Shown here in pieces: positions 26,170 to 40,100 of a stretch of DNA of 47,811 nt; position 1 is the stretch's first letter, and each line of letters opens with the position of its first letter. The translations under genes and the position numbers were made by a program. Below the pieces are notes generated by a model. The model made no database searches. It had not been told where the DNA came from and saw nothing but the letters and a program-made list of their open reading frames with translations. The stretch lies in contig NZ_CANLBV010000027.1 in assembly GCF_947488985.1 (NCBI RefSeq), positions 1 through 47,811 of the forward strand, read 5' to 3'. This stretch comes from an uncultured Vibrio sp. (GTDB lineage: Bacteria > Pseudomonadota > Gammaproteobacteria > Enterobacterales > Vibrionaceae).

Positions 26170-27912
26170 ATGACTATTGATACTTTTGTTGTTCTCGCCT
26201 ACTTCTTCTTTTTGATCGCTATTGGTTGGATGTTCCGTAAGTTCACCACCTCTACTAGTGATTATTTCAGAGGTGGCGGCAAAATGTTGTGGTGGATGGT
26301 TGGTGCAACTGCCTTCATGACACAATTTTCAGCATGGACGTTTACAGGTGCCGCAGGACGCGCATTCAATGACGGTTTCGTTATTGTAATCCTATTCTTA
26401 GCCAACGCATTTGGCTACTTCATGAACTACATGTACTTCGCTCCTAAGTTCCGTCAACTTCGTGTTGTAACGGCAATTGAAGCGATTCGTCAGCGCTTTG
26501 GTAAGACGTCTGAACAGTTCTTTACATGGGCAGGTATGCCGGACAGCTTGATCTCTGCGGGTATCTGGCTAAACGGTCTAGCTATCTTTGTTGCAGCTGT
26601 ATTCAACATCCCAATGGAAGCGACGATTATAGTAACTGGTTTGGTACTTGTACTGATGTCTGTAACGGGTGGCTCTTGGGCGGTTGTTGCATCTGACTTC
26701 ATGCAAATGCTTGTTATCATGGCAGTAACCATTACTTGTGCGATCGCAGCTTACTTCCACGGTGGCGGCCTAACGAACATCGTTGCTAACTTCGACGGCG
26801 ACTTCATGGTCGGTAATAACCTAAACTACATGAGCATCTTTGTTCTTTGGGTTGTGTTCATCTTCGTGAAGCAGTTCGGTGTAATGAACAACAGCATCAA
26901 CGCTTACCGTTACCTATGTGCAAAAGACAGTGAGAACGCTCGTAAAGCGGCTGGCCTAGCATGTATCCTTATGGTTGTAGGTCCACTAATTTGGTTCCTT
27001 CCACCTTGGTACGTAAGCGCATTCATGCCTGAGTTCGCATTGGAGTACGCTTCAATGGGTGACAAAGCGGGTGACGCTGCATACCTAGCATTCGTACAGA
27101 ACGTAATGCCTGCAGGTATGGTTGGTCTTCTTATGTCAGCAATGTTCGCTGCAACGATGTCTTCTATGGATTCAGGCCTGAACCGTAATGCTGGTATCTT
27201 TGTAATGAACTTCTACAGCCCTATTGTTCGTCCAAATGCGGCTCAAAAAGAGTTGGTTATTGTAAGTAAGCTAACAACTGTCTTGATGGGTTTATTCATT
27301 ATAGCAATTGGCCTATTCATTAACTCTCTACGTCACCTGAGTCTGTTCGATATCGTGATGAACGTAGGTGCATTGATTGGCTTCCCAATGCTGATTCCTG
27401 TGCTATTAGGTATGTGGATTCGTAAGACTCCAGATTGGGCTGGTTGGTCTACTCTAGTGGTTGGTGGTTTCGTTTCTTTCATCTTCGGTATCTCTCTACA
27501 AGCAGAGCATATTGAACACCTATTCGGTCTAGAAACAGCGCTTACTGCCCGCGAATGGAGCGACTTGAAAGTTGGTCTTAGCTTAGCGGCTCACGTAATC
27601 TTCACTGGTGGTTACTTCATCATGACAACACGCTTCTACAAAGGCCTATCGCCTGAGCGTGAGAAAGAAGTTGATCAACTGTTCACTAACTGGAACACGC
27701 CTATCGTAGCGGAAAGTGAAGAACAGCAAAACCTAGATACTAAACAGCGTTCAATGCTTGGTAAGCTTATCAGCACAGCAGGTTTCGGTATCCTAGCAAT
27801 GGCTCTGATTCCAAACGAACCGACAGGACGCTTGTTGTTCCTAGTGTGTGGTTCAATGGTACTGACCGTTGGTATCCTACTGGTTAACGCTGCTAAAGCC
27901 CCGGTAAAGTAA
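26170..27912 (+). CDS. Sodium:solute symporter, likely alginate product uptake
   Basis: SSS-family inner-membrane transporter, 580 residues, paralogous throughout to the protein encoded at 11319-13097. It opens with a helix at VVLAYFFFLIAIGWMF and the block SDYFRGGGKMLWWMVGATAF. Between helices it shares the conserved stretch FAATMSSMDSGLNRN, in the region of the family sodium site. A cytoplasmic loop at about 490-525 precedes the last two helices. The context (kdg operon upstream, alginate operators) points to uptake of DEH or short alginate oligomers, as for Toa transporters of V. splendidus; substrate specificity is inference. Three operator-like palindromes precede it, more than at any other gene here. 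The ribosome-binding site is weak. Confidence 0.88.
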   Translation: MTIDTFVVLAYFFFLIAIGWMFRKFTTSTSDYFRGGGKMLWWMVGATAFMTQFSAWTFTGAAGRAFNDGFVIVILFLANAFGYFMNYMYFAPKFRQLRVVTAIEAIRQRFGKTSEQFFTWAGMPDSLISAGIWLNGLAIFVAAVFNIPMEATIIVTGLVLVLMSVTGGSWAVVASDFMQMLVIMAVTITCAIAAYFHGGGLTNIVANFDGDFMVGNNLNYMSIFVLWVVFIFVKQFGVMNNSINAYRYLCAKDSENARKAAGLACILMVVGPLIWFLPPWYVSAFMPEFALEYASMGDKAGDAAYLAFVQNVMPAGMVGLLMSAMFAATMSSMDSGLNRNAGIFVMNFYSPIVRPNAAQKELVIVSKLTTVLMGLFIIAIGLFINSLRHLSLFDIVMNVGALIGFPMLIPVLLGMWIRKTPDWAGWSTLVVGGFVSFIFGISLQAEHIEHLFGLETALTAREWSDLKVGLSLAAHVIFTGGYFIMTTRFYKGLSPEREKEVDQLFTNWNTPIVAESEEQQNLDTKQRSMLGKLISTAGFGILAMALIPNEPTGRLLFLVCGSMVLTVGILLVNAAKAPVK

Positions 27913-27961
27913 GCGAGTCTGCTGCTAAGTAATTAACTAAGTAGCTAACCGGTTAAAAATG

Positions 27962-27995
27962 AAAAGCCCATACTATTAATAGTGTGGGCTTTTTG
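27962..27995 (+). terminator. Terminator of the second symporter gene
   Basis: A 13-bp stem AAAAGCCCATACT (27962-27974) with AGTGTGGGCTTTT (27981-27993), including one G-U pair, followed by Ts. Bases 27996-28178 hold nothing I recognise; no clear terminator for the converging adhesin gene was found. Confidence 0.88.
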
Positions 27996-28178
27996 TTTTC
28001 CTATCACCTATGCTAATCGCTTTATCTCAGCCTGCCTTTATTACCCGTTATCTTGACCTCCCTAGTTCAGGATAAACACTCTTATTCGCATTTTTTGTAA
28101 CCCGATTTTATCTCTCCCACTTTCCAATAGTTTGCTCTTTTTCAGAAGTAGAACAAACCGAGCTAGTGAGATTAATCT

Positions 28179-31100
28179 TTAACCATGAATGATCACATTC
28201 TGCTGTACTAATGCATCCAGAATATCCGAAGGCATTGTGCTGATCAAAGTGAGCTGAGGAGCTAGGTCTTCGACAACGATTACTTGTTCAGTGGTGCCTG
28301 AGCTGTCGGACTTGATTGTCAGTTCGATATCATCCCCTTCTACTTTGGCAACAATTTGCTGGAGCAAGGTCGTCATGTCTGGTGAGGTGTTCTTCAGCTC
28401 AGGTAACACTTCTCTTAGGTCGATCTGGTCGCCTTCAGATAAACTGAAATCGGTAATCGTGTCTTCAACACCGTCTTGAATATTGAACCAAACAAACGAG
28501 TCCATACCGTCGCCGCCAGTCAAAATATCGGAACCATCACCACCGGTTAGAATATCTGAACCGCCGCCGCCAATGAGTGTGTCGTTACCGTCACCACCCA
28601 CGAGCGTGTCGTCACCTGCACCACCTTCGAGTCGGTCATTCCCTGAGCCCGATATCAGCTCAGTATTATTTACTCCAGCCAGTAGCTGCACATCCTCGGT
28701 TTGTGTCGCTAAATCAATATCGCTAGCATTGGATACAATATTCAAGTTAAGGTCTATGCTCGCCGATTTCGCCGTATCACTGTTGTCGAGCTCTTCAGAA
28801 ACCGCTTCGAGTTTCAAGGTATAGTTGCCCGGAGTTTCGGAAAGGCCAACCACCTGCAAGCTATCAATGGCATCTGCAGATGCGATCCATACATTACCAT
28901 CAAGTGTCACAGAACCCGCACCACTGGTGATTTGGGCACCAACAGGCACATCAGTGATATGTAAGGTCAGCTCTTCGGTAATATCCGTTAAAGAGGCCAT
29001 GATCCCAACCAACGGAATACCGCTATTACTAACGGATTGGCTTGCGGTAATGTTTCTCACGTAGTTAGACACGCTATCAATCGATAAGGTTGGTGCATTA
29101 GCTACGGACGTCACTTGGATATCGTATATCACAGGTGTGGTTTCTATTGCGATCCCCGAGGGGTTACCGCTATCTTTCGCTGTCACCTGTAACCCAATAA
29201 TATCGTGTGGAGATAAACTCGCATCGAGATACACACCACTTGGACTGGTTGGGGTATCAATCAAAGCATTCAGATCACTCAGCGTCCCCACTAACGTGAT
29301 TGAAGCGCTGTAATTACCATTAACCGTGACACTGGTTACCGCTGGTAACGACACATTCAATGTCCCGTAATCAACGCTTAATATGACCGTCATTAAATCA
29401 TTCGCAAATGAATCCACATAATCAGGATCACTGACATTAATACCACTCAATAACTGTCCGGCGTCTTCATTGACTATGGTTGTCACATCGGCACCATTAA
29501 CAATCGGTGTATCGTTGACGCCCTGCACTGTAAGGCTGACCTCGGCTGTATCGGTTAGGAAGTCATTTAGCCCGTTGGTTGTCCCATCATCAATAATGGA
29601 ATAACTCAATGTCACATCGCCATTAAATTCATCGGCCGCAGTGAATACCCAGTACGAGCCTGTGATTGAATCGTCATCCACACCACCCATATTCTCAAAC
29701 CGTTGTAACTGACCTTGCCCTTGGGTAAGGGCCATATCAGTTACCGCCAAGTTATGATTCTCTATATCAGAGCTTGCCGCTATCAAATCGCTTTCAATGA
29801 TGATCGCCTGCCCTTCTTCAAGAATGGTTCCCAGATCAACGTCACTAGCGATTGGCGCGTCATTGACCTCGGTGACATTAATGGTAAACGTCGTTTGATT
29901 GATTTGTGCGGTATTCGGATCACTCGGGTCGATCAACCCATTGTTGCCCCCATCATTCAACGTGGCCTTAATCGTCGCCATGCCATTTTGATCGGGATCT
30001 GGGATGAAGGTGACCGCGCCATTGGCCAGAGCTGTGTTAATATCGGCTTCTTTGCCCGTTAAGACAATGGAACCATCACTCTCTAAGGTAAACGCTACAC
30101 CGGTTGAACTGGTCGAATTAAACCTGCCCATTATCCCTAGTACGCTTTGGTCAACTTCTAAGGTTAGCGTATAAGGGGCATCTGGATTGTCAAAAGTGGC
30201 GTCGACATCATAGATACTAAAGTTGTTGATTGCTAAACCCGTGGTGTCTTCTTGGATTTCCATATTGGCGACGTTTACAAATATCGGTTGATCATTAATC
30301 GGGTCGATCACGAGATCAACCTCAAAGCTGGTTGGTGTACCTAAATATTCACTACCATCAGCATCGGCGTCAACAGCGCGAACCGTTATCTGCAAAGGGC
30401 TATCGATACCCACCGCGTTACCCACATCGCTGTTACGTTCACCTGAATTAAATACGATTTTATCGAGTGCTTGAGCCGCGACATTGAGCGTCCATATCTG
30501 GGTCACTGAATCATAACTGCCTAAGTTGATACCATCAGGGTAGTAAATAGAAGCTCCTTGAGGCACATTGGCGACTTCAACTCGAATCGTTTCCGGTGCG
30601 TTTTCTGTGTAAATACCGCTACCTGTCGCTGACAGCTCTTTGTCTAAAATAGTGGTGTTGATTTCGATATCAACATTGATCCCTTCATTTCCCGTCACTG
30701 AATCCGTTGGGTTAGTATCAACATCGTCCCCTACTGGAACAACGTGCAATTGAATAGTCGGTAAATTAGCGGCCGATGTTGGTACACCCAATAAAGACTC
30801 TTGAGTAAAGACCTCCACACCAAATTCAGCCATACCACTGAAGTTTTTAGGCGGCAAGATTGAGATCTCACTGAGGTCAAATGACAACCCAGATGCTTGA
30901 GGCAGCTGAACACTCCACTCGCCTCCGCCATTATTCTTAACCGTGAAATCTGAGGAGTTATCAACCCTGAATTGGAACCCATCAGGGACATCCGTGAACT
31001 TGATAGAGACAAACTCTTCCGAACCATCTAAATCTGTCAAAGCAATCGACACTGGACTTGAGCCTGCGAGTGAAATCTCTTGATCTTCACTCCCTGTTAT

Positions 31101-34100
31101 TTCGATGATATCTGGGTCCGTTCCCGGACCAGTGATCGCAATATCATCCACCACAGGGACCACATCAAAGCTTACTGAAGTTGAGAAATATTCAGGAGCT
31201 GCATCTACCGTCGTTTTTGAGCCATCTTGGTCGAAGGTTGCAGTATCGACGACATACCCAGACACATTGACACTGACTTGGCTGATATCCTTTGTGCCAT
31301 CGAACGTAGGGAAATTATCTTTAGGCTTAAACAGTATATTAGACAACGCACCTGCATCAATTTGAGGTTCAGTAAAAGAAATTGATGTACCCAGTGATGT
31401 TCCAGTATCACTATAAAACTGACCATTGTTTGGGTCAGTTAAGGTTAAGGTTACATCAGTAAAGTGCTCATCACCGCCTTCATCACCATTTACTTGATCC
31501 GTAACAGAGCCCGAGAAGTCGAGCACAATGTAGGTGTCTTCATAGCCGACGGCTTCAGCTCCTGGCAGACCATCTATATCCACAGGCGTTGATAAATCGT
31601 CTTCTAGCGAACCTGTAATATCGACAGAAATACTTGGGCCAACATCAGTTACCGCTGATACTTTTATAATGGCGTTTGTATCAAGCACCTTCTCATCACC
31701 CGAGAGACGGTCTTTGGTGATCACTGTAAATGGCAGTTTAAAATCGCCAGAGTAATCATTAGGTAAATTAAGCACCAAATCTGAAAAGTCTGGTGTTACA
31801 CCTTGCTCCAGAGTTGTTTGGTAAACATACTTACCGTTGACGAAGTCAGTCTCACCAGTGCCCTCAATGCTGATAAAGAATATTTCTGGATCTGGGTCTG
31901 GAGCCAGGTCAGGATCGCTAATCGTCACTTTCTCATCAATAATGATGGTAATTTCGTCATTAGATATATCTTCCCCACTAAAACTGATGATACTTGCAAG
32001 TACATTACCCAGCTCGAGTTTGGTATCTTCAGTCGCATCAATCGTTTGACCCGCAGTAACAACAATATTTGCCGCAACTTCCCCACCACCAATAACCTTT
32101 TCAGGGAAGGTTAAAATTACGCTACCTTCTCTTGTAGCAATCGCAGAGGTTTGATCGTTCGATTCATCCCCTAAGTCCTGTACTTGCGTAAAAGCTGTCA
32201 TTTTAATGCTGTTGTTATTACTGGCGATTCCGTCACCGTAAGGAGCTGTTAGATCTAGACCTTCTGGTGTACTAACCGTGAATGCATCTTCGTCTGTTAT
32301 AACCCATCGGCCATCCCCCTCGTACACAGCACCGGTCACAAGCAGTTGGCTCAATACTTCTTCTGGTAATGCCACTCCAGACGTGGTAGTTAACTTAATA
32401 ACGACCTCATTAACAACTTCATTAATAGCAAATTCAGGTGAGATATCTTCTTCTTTGTAACGGATAACGTACTCACCATCCAAGATTTCAACACCGCCAC
32501 CACCTACTGCTTGATTATCGCTATTGGTCGTAAATTTAATAACACCTGTGGCATCAGAGGTAATCGTTACCAATTCGCCACTGCCATCTTCATTGGAGAA
32601 AACGATAAGATTATTGACGTCCTCAGGTTCCACGACAGGGGCAACTTGTACGGTGATAGTCCCCGTGATCGCAGGCTTCGCCTCGACGAAACCACCATCT
32701 TCATCCTCCAAACCAGTAGGTGTGTACTCAAAATCTCTTTCTTCAATTTCAAGAATTGTGGTGATCGTAAAATCTTCACTCGAATTCTCAGGTGGTGTCA
32801 TTTGAATAAAGTCATTAGCTAATGCTATTTGAGTAAATTCCTCAGGTGTCTGGGATGCGTCTTGGGGTGTAATGATTAAGGTACCAGAGATGCTGTCATC
32901 AACAGTGACATCACCATTGACTACGGCAACTACCCCGGTAGGGATCCCGTTGATAGTAATCGATGTGAAGTGTTCATTATCATCAATATAATTGTCTCCT
33001 TGAGGATGCCAATCAATGTTGATTGTTGTGTCTTCATCACCAGTTTTGATATTGCTGTAGTTTGCAGAAGTGTCGATTCTTGGCTTGATCAGCACTCTAA
33101 CTTCTTGATCAAAAGTCAGCGTGTGGCCATCATTTTCAGTCACAATGACCTTGCCTTGAATGTGAATATTCTCAGTAGACGAGTCGGCAGGGATAATACG
33201 AATTCCCGACGTGGTACCAAATTGCGTCACGTTAGCTTCATACATTGGCTTACTGAGGTCTGGATTGCCATTAATGTCGTCCTCATAGCCTACAAAGTTG
33301 AGATCGATGACCGCACCATCACTGTCTTCCAATATCACGCCATCCGGGATCCCAGATAGGATAACCGTAACAGATTCTGAACCATCGCCATCTAACGGTG
33401 GAGCATCTGGGTCATCAGGCCTTCTCTCACCGGAAAGTACCGTGAAATCGAAAAAGGCAAAGCTATCGCCGCCTTGACTCTCTTGGATCGTGGTTTGAAC
33501 GCCACCAGCGGTGCCATCGGTAATTGCAGTCCAATCCGTACCATTGGTGCCACCATAAGGGATGTCGGCAACGCCTTTCACTTCTACATTTACGGTTTTC
33601 GTGCCGAGTATCTCTTCATCGACTTGCACCCCTGTGGAGAGGGTGGCGGTGTCTTTAACAACACCGGTTACATCAAAGGTAAAATCAACATTGCTGTGTT
33701 CAGCCGGTACGACTTCTACATTTGCTAAGTCAGAGTACGCGACCTCTTGGTAGTCAATCCCGTTAATGGTAATGGTCGGCACTGGGGTTGTTGTACCAAG
33801 CAGATAAAGTACCGCACCCTGGGTAATATTACTTATTCGGACAAAAAGTTCTTCAGAGCCGTCAGTATCAACCGACTCGGTCATGGAAATAACTTCGTCT
33901 AAGGTAAACGCGACTTCATTATCTAAAGGTCCTATGTAATCTGGGTCGTCAATATTGTCCTCATTAATCTGAATCCGGTTGACGCTGAATTTGCCCGGGT
34001 CTGCGTCTGCCGTCACATCAATAATTATGTTTTGCTCGACAGAGCGGGCTGTCGTCTTGTCATTGACTCCACCATTATCAGCGTCTTCGTATGGGTTAAG

Positions 34101-37100
34101 AACCTCTTCCGTGATGACCGTTGCTATAAACTCGATCTGCCCAGAGAAGTTGTCTATTGGGTTAACGACGGTACTATTGATTTCGCTCTCTGTAATAAGG
34201 TAAACACCGTTGACCGGAGTAAGCACGTTGCCGTTTTGATCGAGGAGTTCAAACTGCCCTTCGCCCTGCACGACCTCAAGCTCGTAGGTGATGGTCTCTG
34301 TTCGACTGTTATCTTGTGAATCCGCATTCAATTGCAAGGTGACGTTATCTTGGTCTTCATTCACTTGATACTGATAGGTACTATTGTTGTTATCCCACGT
34401 CGCAATATCCGCCACGCTTTCGATCTCAATTCTAAAGTTTGAGCTTACGATATGATCGGGCGATCCATTGTTGTCAATTTCAAGTTCGTATCGGATTCGC
34501 ACACCATTTTCACCCGAACCAAAGTTTTGGTCTGGAACAAAAAACAGGTTGTCTATGGTTGCGATCGTTTGTCGTACTTCATTTGGGTTCGGCGCAAAAC
34601 TCTGTTGCATTTGAGGTGGAGCAAATAAGATGTCGCCATTGGCTTCTGGCGTTAACAAATGATAAACCGAGCCATCGAAGTAATAGAATGAGCCTCTGTG
34701 ATTACTGCTTTGAATCGTCAGTTGGCCAATAGATTCGTTATTGTCTTGATCATATAGGTTAACTTGCAGCGCAACTTGAGCTGGCGCATTAGGTAAACCA
34801 CTCTGGTTGTCTTGAACGTTTTCAAAAGTCGGCGTATCGCCCATCGCGTAAGCTATCGTAGAGTCTCTACCGGCATCCTCGAAGGTCGTCACTTTCAGCG
34901 CGATCCTTGAAGCATCCCTATCAGTAATCGTGATATCTAACGGGGTTTCTGATGTGTCTAAATCCCCATCCGTCGCAATCACATTAATAGAGAAGTCGAT
35001 GGTGTCACCATCATGATCGAGATAACCATTCGCTCTAAATTCAACCTCGCCATTGGAGTTAATGCGCAGTCGACCTAGCTGACGAGTATCAACCCCGCCA
35101 TTGCCATCATCAGTTTGTTCATAGACACGCACCTGTTGACTGCCACTATTCACAGCGTAGCTGTTACTGTAAGGGCCATTATGACCGATACGAAACACAA
35201 TGTCCGAACCGTTATTTGAAATACCCTCAATGCGACTCAATACGGCACCATCAGCACCGACATCGGTATCATTGACAAATATATCAACAAGAGAGTCACG
35301 ATAGTTTTGACCTTCAATGCGAGTGATCGACTGTGTTGTGAGCAGTGGAACATCATCCGTGACGGTGATCGTCAGATCGATCGCATTCGATTGATCTTGG
35401 TCGAAGTCTTCTGCCACGACAGAGAAATTAAGGTCAATCGTATTTTCTGCCTCGCCATTAGGATGCTTAAGCGGTTTAAACAGTTCAAACTGATAACTGT
35501 TGTCCGCAGTATCAAACACAATCTCAAACACAGCTTCATTGCTTGTCTCAGTTTGTGCTGTATAGGTAAATGTCGTACCACTCTCAACAACAGCAAGCCA
35601 TGCTAGCTCTTCACCGTTAGATACAAGCCCTGTAAGCACTGCATCAGGATTGACCAACTCATACAACACAACACTATCCGCACCTTCATCGATGGTAAAC
35701 AAACCATTAATGACCGTGTCTTCGGTTCGATCCGAACCAATTACGGCAAGATCATCTTCATCAACACCCGTTTCACCTGTTGCCGCTGTCATTACCGGTA
35801 TATCGTCAAGCACTTCGATAGGTAATGTGTATTGGTTAGAGTCATCACCATCGCTATCCACTGCAACAACATCAAAGGGGATGGTTAAGGTATTCGAGTT
35901 TGGACTAGTAGCATGGTCAAGAGGGCCAAACAGCGTGAATGTATACGAACCGTCATCCCCTAATTCAAGGATAAAAACCGCATTCCCACTCACCGTACTG
36001 CCTTGATAGGTAGTCGTATTCGCGGCTCCCGCTATCTCGGTAATGGCGATAGCTTCATTGCCCGAACGAAGCGTACTCGCTAAGGTTGCTGTGTTACGTA
36101 GCTCGTATGCCTCGACTTGATCTGAGCCCTCGGTGGTAACAAACGCTCCGCTAGCCTGAGCCACGACAGTTGCTAAGCCTCCTAAGTCATCTTCATCAAC
36201 CACAAACGTGCTTGTAGGATCGGTATCTGTGATGGTTGGAGGAGCACCATCTATGATGGTTAAGGTCACGGTTGCCGTCTCAAGATCCTTGTCGACGTCG
36301 CTGGATGTCACCACTATTGACTTAACGATATTCCCAGCAGAATGGTCAAGATCACGGTTTGGCTCAAAGCGCACAGTTCCTTGTAAGGTAATAAACAGCG
36401 CCCCTTCAGCAACGCTAAACATCTGTTCATCGGTAGCAATAGCGCCTTGATTCAGATTGACTGCTGTTCCACCATCGTAGCTAAACTGAGTGATGGTCGC
36501 ACCATCAGCTCCTGGCTTGGGCATTACGTTAATCGGGTCGGTTGACACTGTGCCCATAGCCAAATCGGCGATGGTCGGTTCAACGATGCTCAAAACACCA
36601 TCTTGCATAATTTGAACATCATCACCGATGGCCACATTAAGTTGAGACACCAGTGAATCACTATTGTCACTGTCCACCGCATAAACTGGCAAATCAAAGC
36701 TCAACTCATTGTCCATTTGCCCACTAGGATGATCGAGCGCTTCTAGTAAGGTAAAAGTGTATTGACCTAATGTTGCCGCAGAAAAACTGATCGTAAATAC
36801 GTTCGTTTCTAGATTCGGCGCAGTGGTCACAAAACCAATGTAGCCGCCCGCTAAGGCCGGATCAGGTTTAAGCTCAACCACTAACCCATTTGATTTAAGT
36901 GTGCCGTTAACATTGAACTCTGTAGGCTCAATACGAAAGTGAGTAATGTCATCACTTTGATTAGTAAAGGTGATGGTTTGAGTTGAGTCGACTGCGCCCA
37001 TGCTAGGGGTAGAGCCATCATTCAGATTGGACTCAGACAGAGAAACACTTGGAACAGTATCTATGATTGGAATATCACCATCGGTAATGGTGAGCATAAC

Positions 37101-40100
37101 CGTTGACATCGCAGTATCGTTATCCGAGTCACTGGATGCGACGACTATCGACTTAACAATGTCCCCCCCGGTATGGTCTAAATCGCGGGCGGGTTCGAAA
37201 CGTACATCGCCATTTAACTTAATAAATAGCGAACCCTCAGTAACGGTAAATGCTTGCTCATCATCATTGGTCTGGTCGAGTGTCAACACCGTACCATCGT
37301 AGGTCACTTGTGTAATTGTCGCGCCATCCGCCCCTTGTTTATCGAACACGTTAATAACAGTCGTTGTTGGAGTTCCTGCCACTAAATCGGCTAAGGTTGG
37401 CTCTTCAATATTGAGTGACCTACTTAACATCACTTGGAGATCATCCGTTATCGTCACGATCAATGGTGACATCAAAGAATCGTCTGTATCACTATCGACT
37501 GCGTACACTGGTAAGGTAAATGTTAGATCGTTATTACCTTGAATAGGCGCATGATCCATCGCTTTTAGAAGCGTAAATGTGTACTCCCCTAAGGTGCTAC
37601 TACTGAAGTCTATGGTAAATACCGTGGTTTCGACATTTGAAAGGTCCGTGGTAAAACCGATGTAATGGCCTGAATTGGTTGGTTGCTCTCTAAGTTCAAT
37701 CACCAAACCATCGGATTTAAGCAAGCCTTTGGTATTAAATTCTGCTGGTTCTAAACGAAACTTCACCACATCATCACTTTGATCAGTAAACATGATGTTT
37801 TGAATCGACTCTACTGCACTACCACTGGGGGCTGAGCCATCAGCCAAATTAGCTTCTGACAAACTGACACTTGGGATCATATCAATCGTTGGGATATCAC
37901 CATCATTGATGGTCAGAGTAACGGTTGCAGTGACTGAGTCTTGGTCGAAATCACCAGAAGTCACTACAATCGACTTGACGATATCCCCAGCCGAATGGTC
38001 AAGATCGCGGTTTGGCTCAAAGCGCACCGTACCTTGTAAGGTAATAAACAGCGCCCCTTCAGCAACGCTAAACATCTGTTCATCGGTAGCAATAGCGCCT
38101 TGATTCAGAGTGACTGCTGTTCCACCATCGTAGCTAAACTGAGTGATGGTCGCACCATCAGCTCCTGGCTTGGGCATTACGTTAATCGGGGCGGTTGTCA
38201 CCGAGCCTGCCGCCAAATCGGCGACCGTTGGTTCAGTAATCTCTAGCGTGCCATTTTGCATTATCTGGACATCATCACCTATGGTCACATTAAGTTGAGA
38301 AACGATGGAATCATCACCATCACTATCGACCGCGAAAATAGGAATATCAAAGCTCAAGGTGTTGTTGGCTTGACCATCCGCGTGGTCTAAAGCTTCAAGT
38401 AACGTAAAAGTGTAGGTATGCTCGCCAAGTGTGCTCGGTGAGAAGCTAATGGTGAATACTGGAATTTCGTTATTCGTGTCATCGATGATGAAGCCTATAT
38501 AACCATCGACCATTGCTGGATCTGGCTTTATCTCGACAGAAGCACCCTTAGATTTCAATGCGCCACCAATATTGAAATCTGAAGCCTCGATACGAAAGCG
38601 AGCCACATTATCACTGCCTTCAGTGTAAGTGATCACCTTGGTATCAGTCACCGCACTGCCGCTTGTCGCCGAGCCATCATCAAGGTTTGTCTCATACAAA
38701 GTAATTGGTGTAACCGAATCAATGGTCGGAGGTTGACCATCAGTAATGCTTAACTCCAGCGCTGAAGTATCGGTATCGCCATCACTATCTTGAGCCAAAA
38801 AGGACAACTGTTTAACTATGGTCTCACTGTTTGAATGGTCAATATCACGAGCGACTTCAAAGCTAAACTCCCCGTTCAGCGAGATGGTTACTATACCCTC
38901 AATAAAAATGAACGTTTGGTCAGCCTCAGGCAGTAAACTTTGATCTAACGAATAATCGATTCCATCATAGTTAAATGATTGAATTGTCGAGCCATCAGCG
39001 CCTTGAAAACCGACACCTTGAATGCTGAATAGGTTATACGAAACCAGGGTATCCCCCGCCAAGGTCGGTTCATCAACAGCGATAAGGTTATCGGCGAGTT
39101 CAACAACGTCATCCTTGACACTAACTAAAATCTCAGCCGCCTCCGGTATGTTCGTGCCTTCAGATAGAGCAGAACGATCTCCATCAGCGTCCACAGCATA
39201 GATAGGCAGCGCAAAGGTTAATGACGTGTCTTCAGCGCCTTGATGCACAAATTCTTCATACAGATTAAACTCAAAGTTCCCCAATGAGGGGCTATCAATG
39301 TTCACTTCGAAAACCGTAATCCTCGCGCCATTAATCTCAACGTAGCCTTGGTATGTTCTTACGCCATTGGTCTGATCCACTAACTCGAGTCGCACCGCCT
39401 CCCCTCTGGAAACCAAACTGCCACTAGTATTAAACTCTATTGGTTCCAGTTCATAATGATCAATAATGTCACTATCAAAAATTTCGGCGGTGATACTTCC
39501 GCTACTAGAGGTGGCTACGATTCCCTCCTGTGAGCCACCAACCAAGCCAGCTTCGTCGACATTAATCGCGTCAACATAGGTGATAACCGGGCTACTGCCA
39601 TCAGAGATAGTAATATTGATGCTATTGGTTACAACATCTTGGTCGAAATCAGTCATCGTGATCGGTAAAGCGAACGCTAGTGAATCGGTACCCACCTGTT
39701 CTAATGGATTAAACTGCTGGAATTGATACGTACCATCAGGATCAAGTGAGACCGTGAGTACCACCTCATCTTGATCTTGCACTTGAGTCATCAGAGTAAT
39801 GGTGGTGCCATCATCAGAAAGCAGAGCAAGCGTCGTCTGGTTATTACTGTAGACCCCATCAAATTGCTGCAACGCACTAACATCAAAGACGGCTGATTGA
39901 AGATGATCACTACCAATATTAGAGAACATGCCTTCGATTACGCAATGATCTGTTTCGACATTATTAATTGTCACACTTTCAGCAGACGGATCTGCCCCGT
40001 CAAACACGGTAACTTGTACCGTGATAGGATTTGAAAGTGGGTTAGTTGCTGTGTCTTCACCTTGAATATCAAAGGCAATGTTAATTTGATCACCCGTATA

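Larger units (their letters stand above)
36230..38740 (-). repeat. Tandem T1SS-143-type repeat units within the adhesin
   Basis: Three successive units of about 820-850 bp encode the same plan. Each opens with a SLSEANL-like segment and continues through RIEPTEFN, YTFTLLEALDH, VYAVDSD, GADGATITQFSYDG and VRFEPNRDLDH. More diverged copies flank them on both sides. Confidence 0.85.

Noticed and set aside
28480..28660. Regular 27-bp repeats resembling a CRISPR array
   Set aside because: They encode the RTX nonapeptides of the adhesin in frame; there are no unique spacers.
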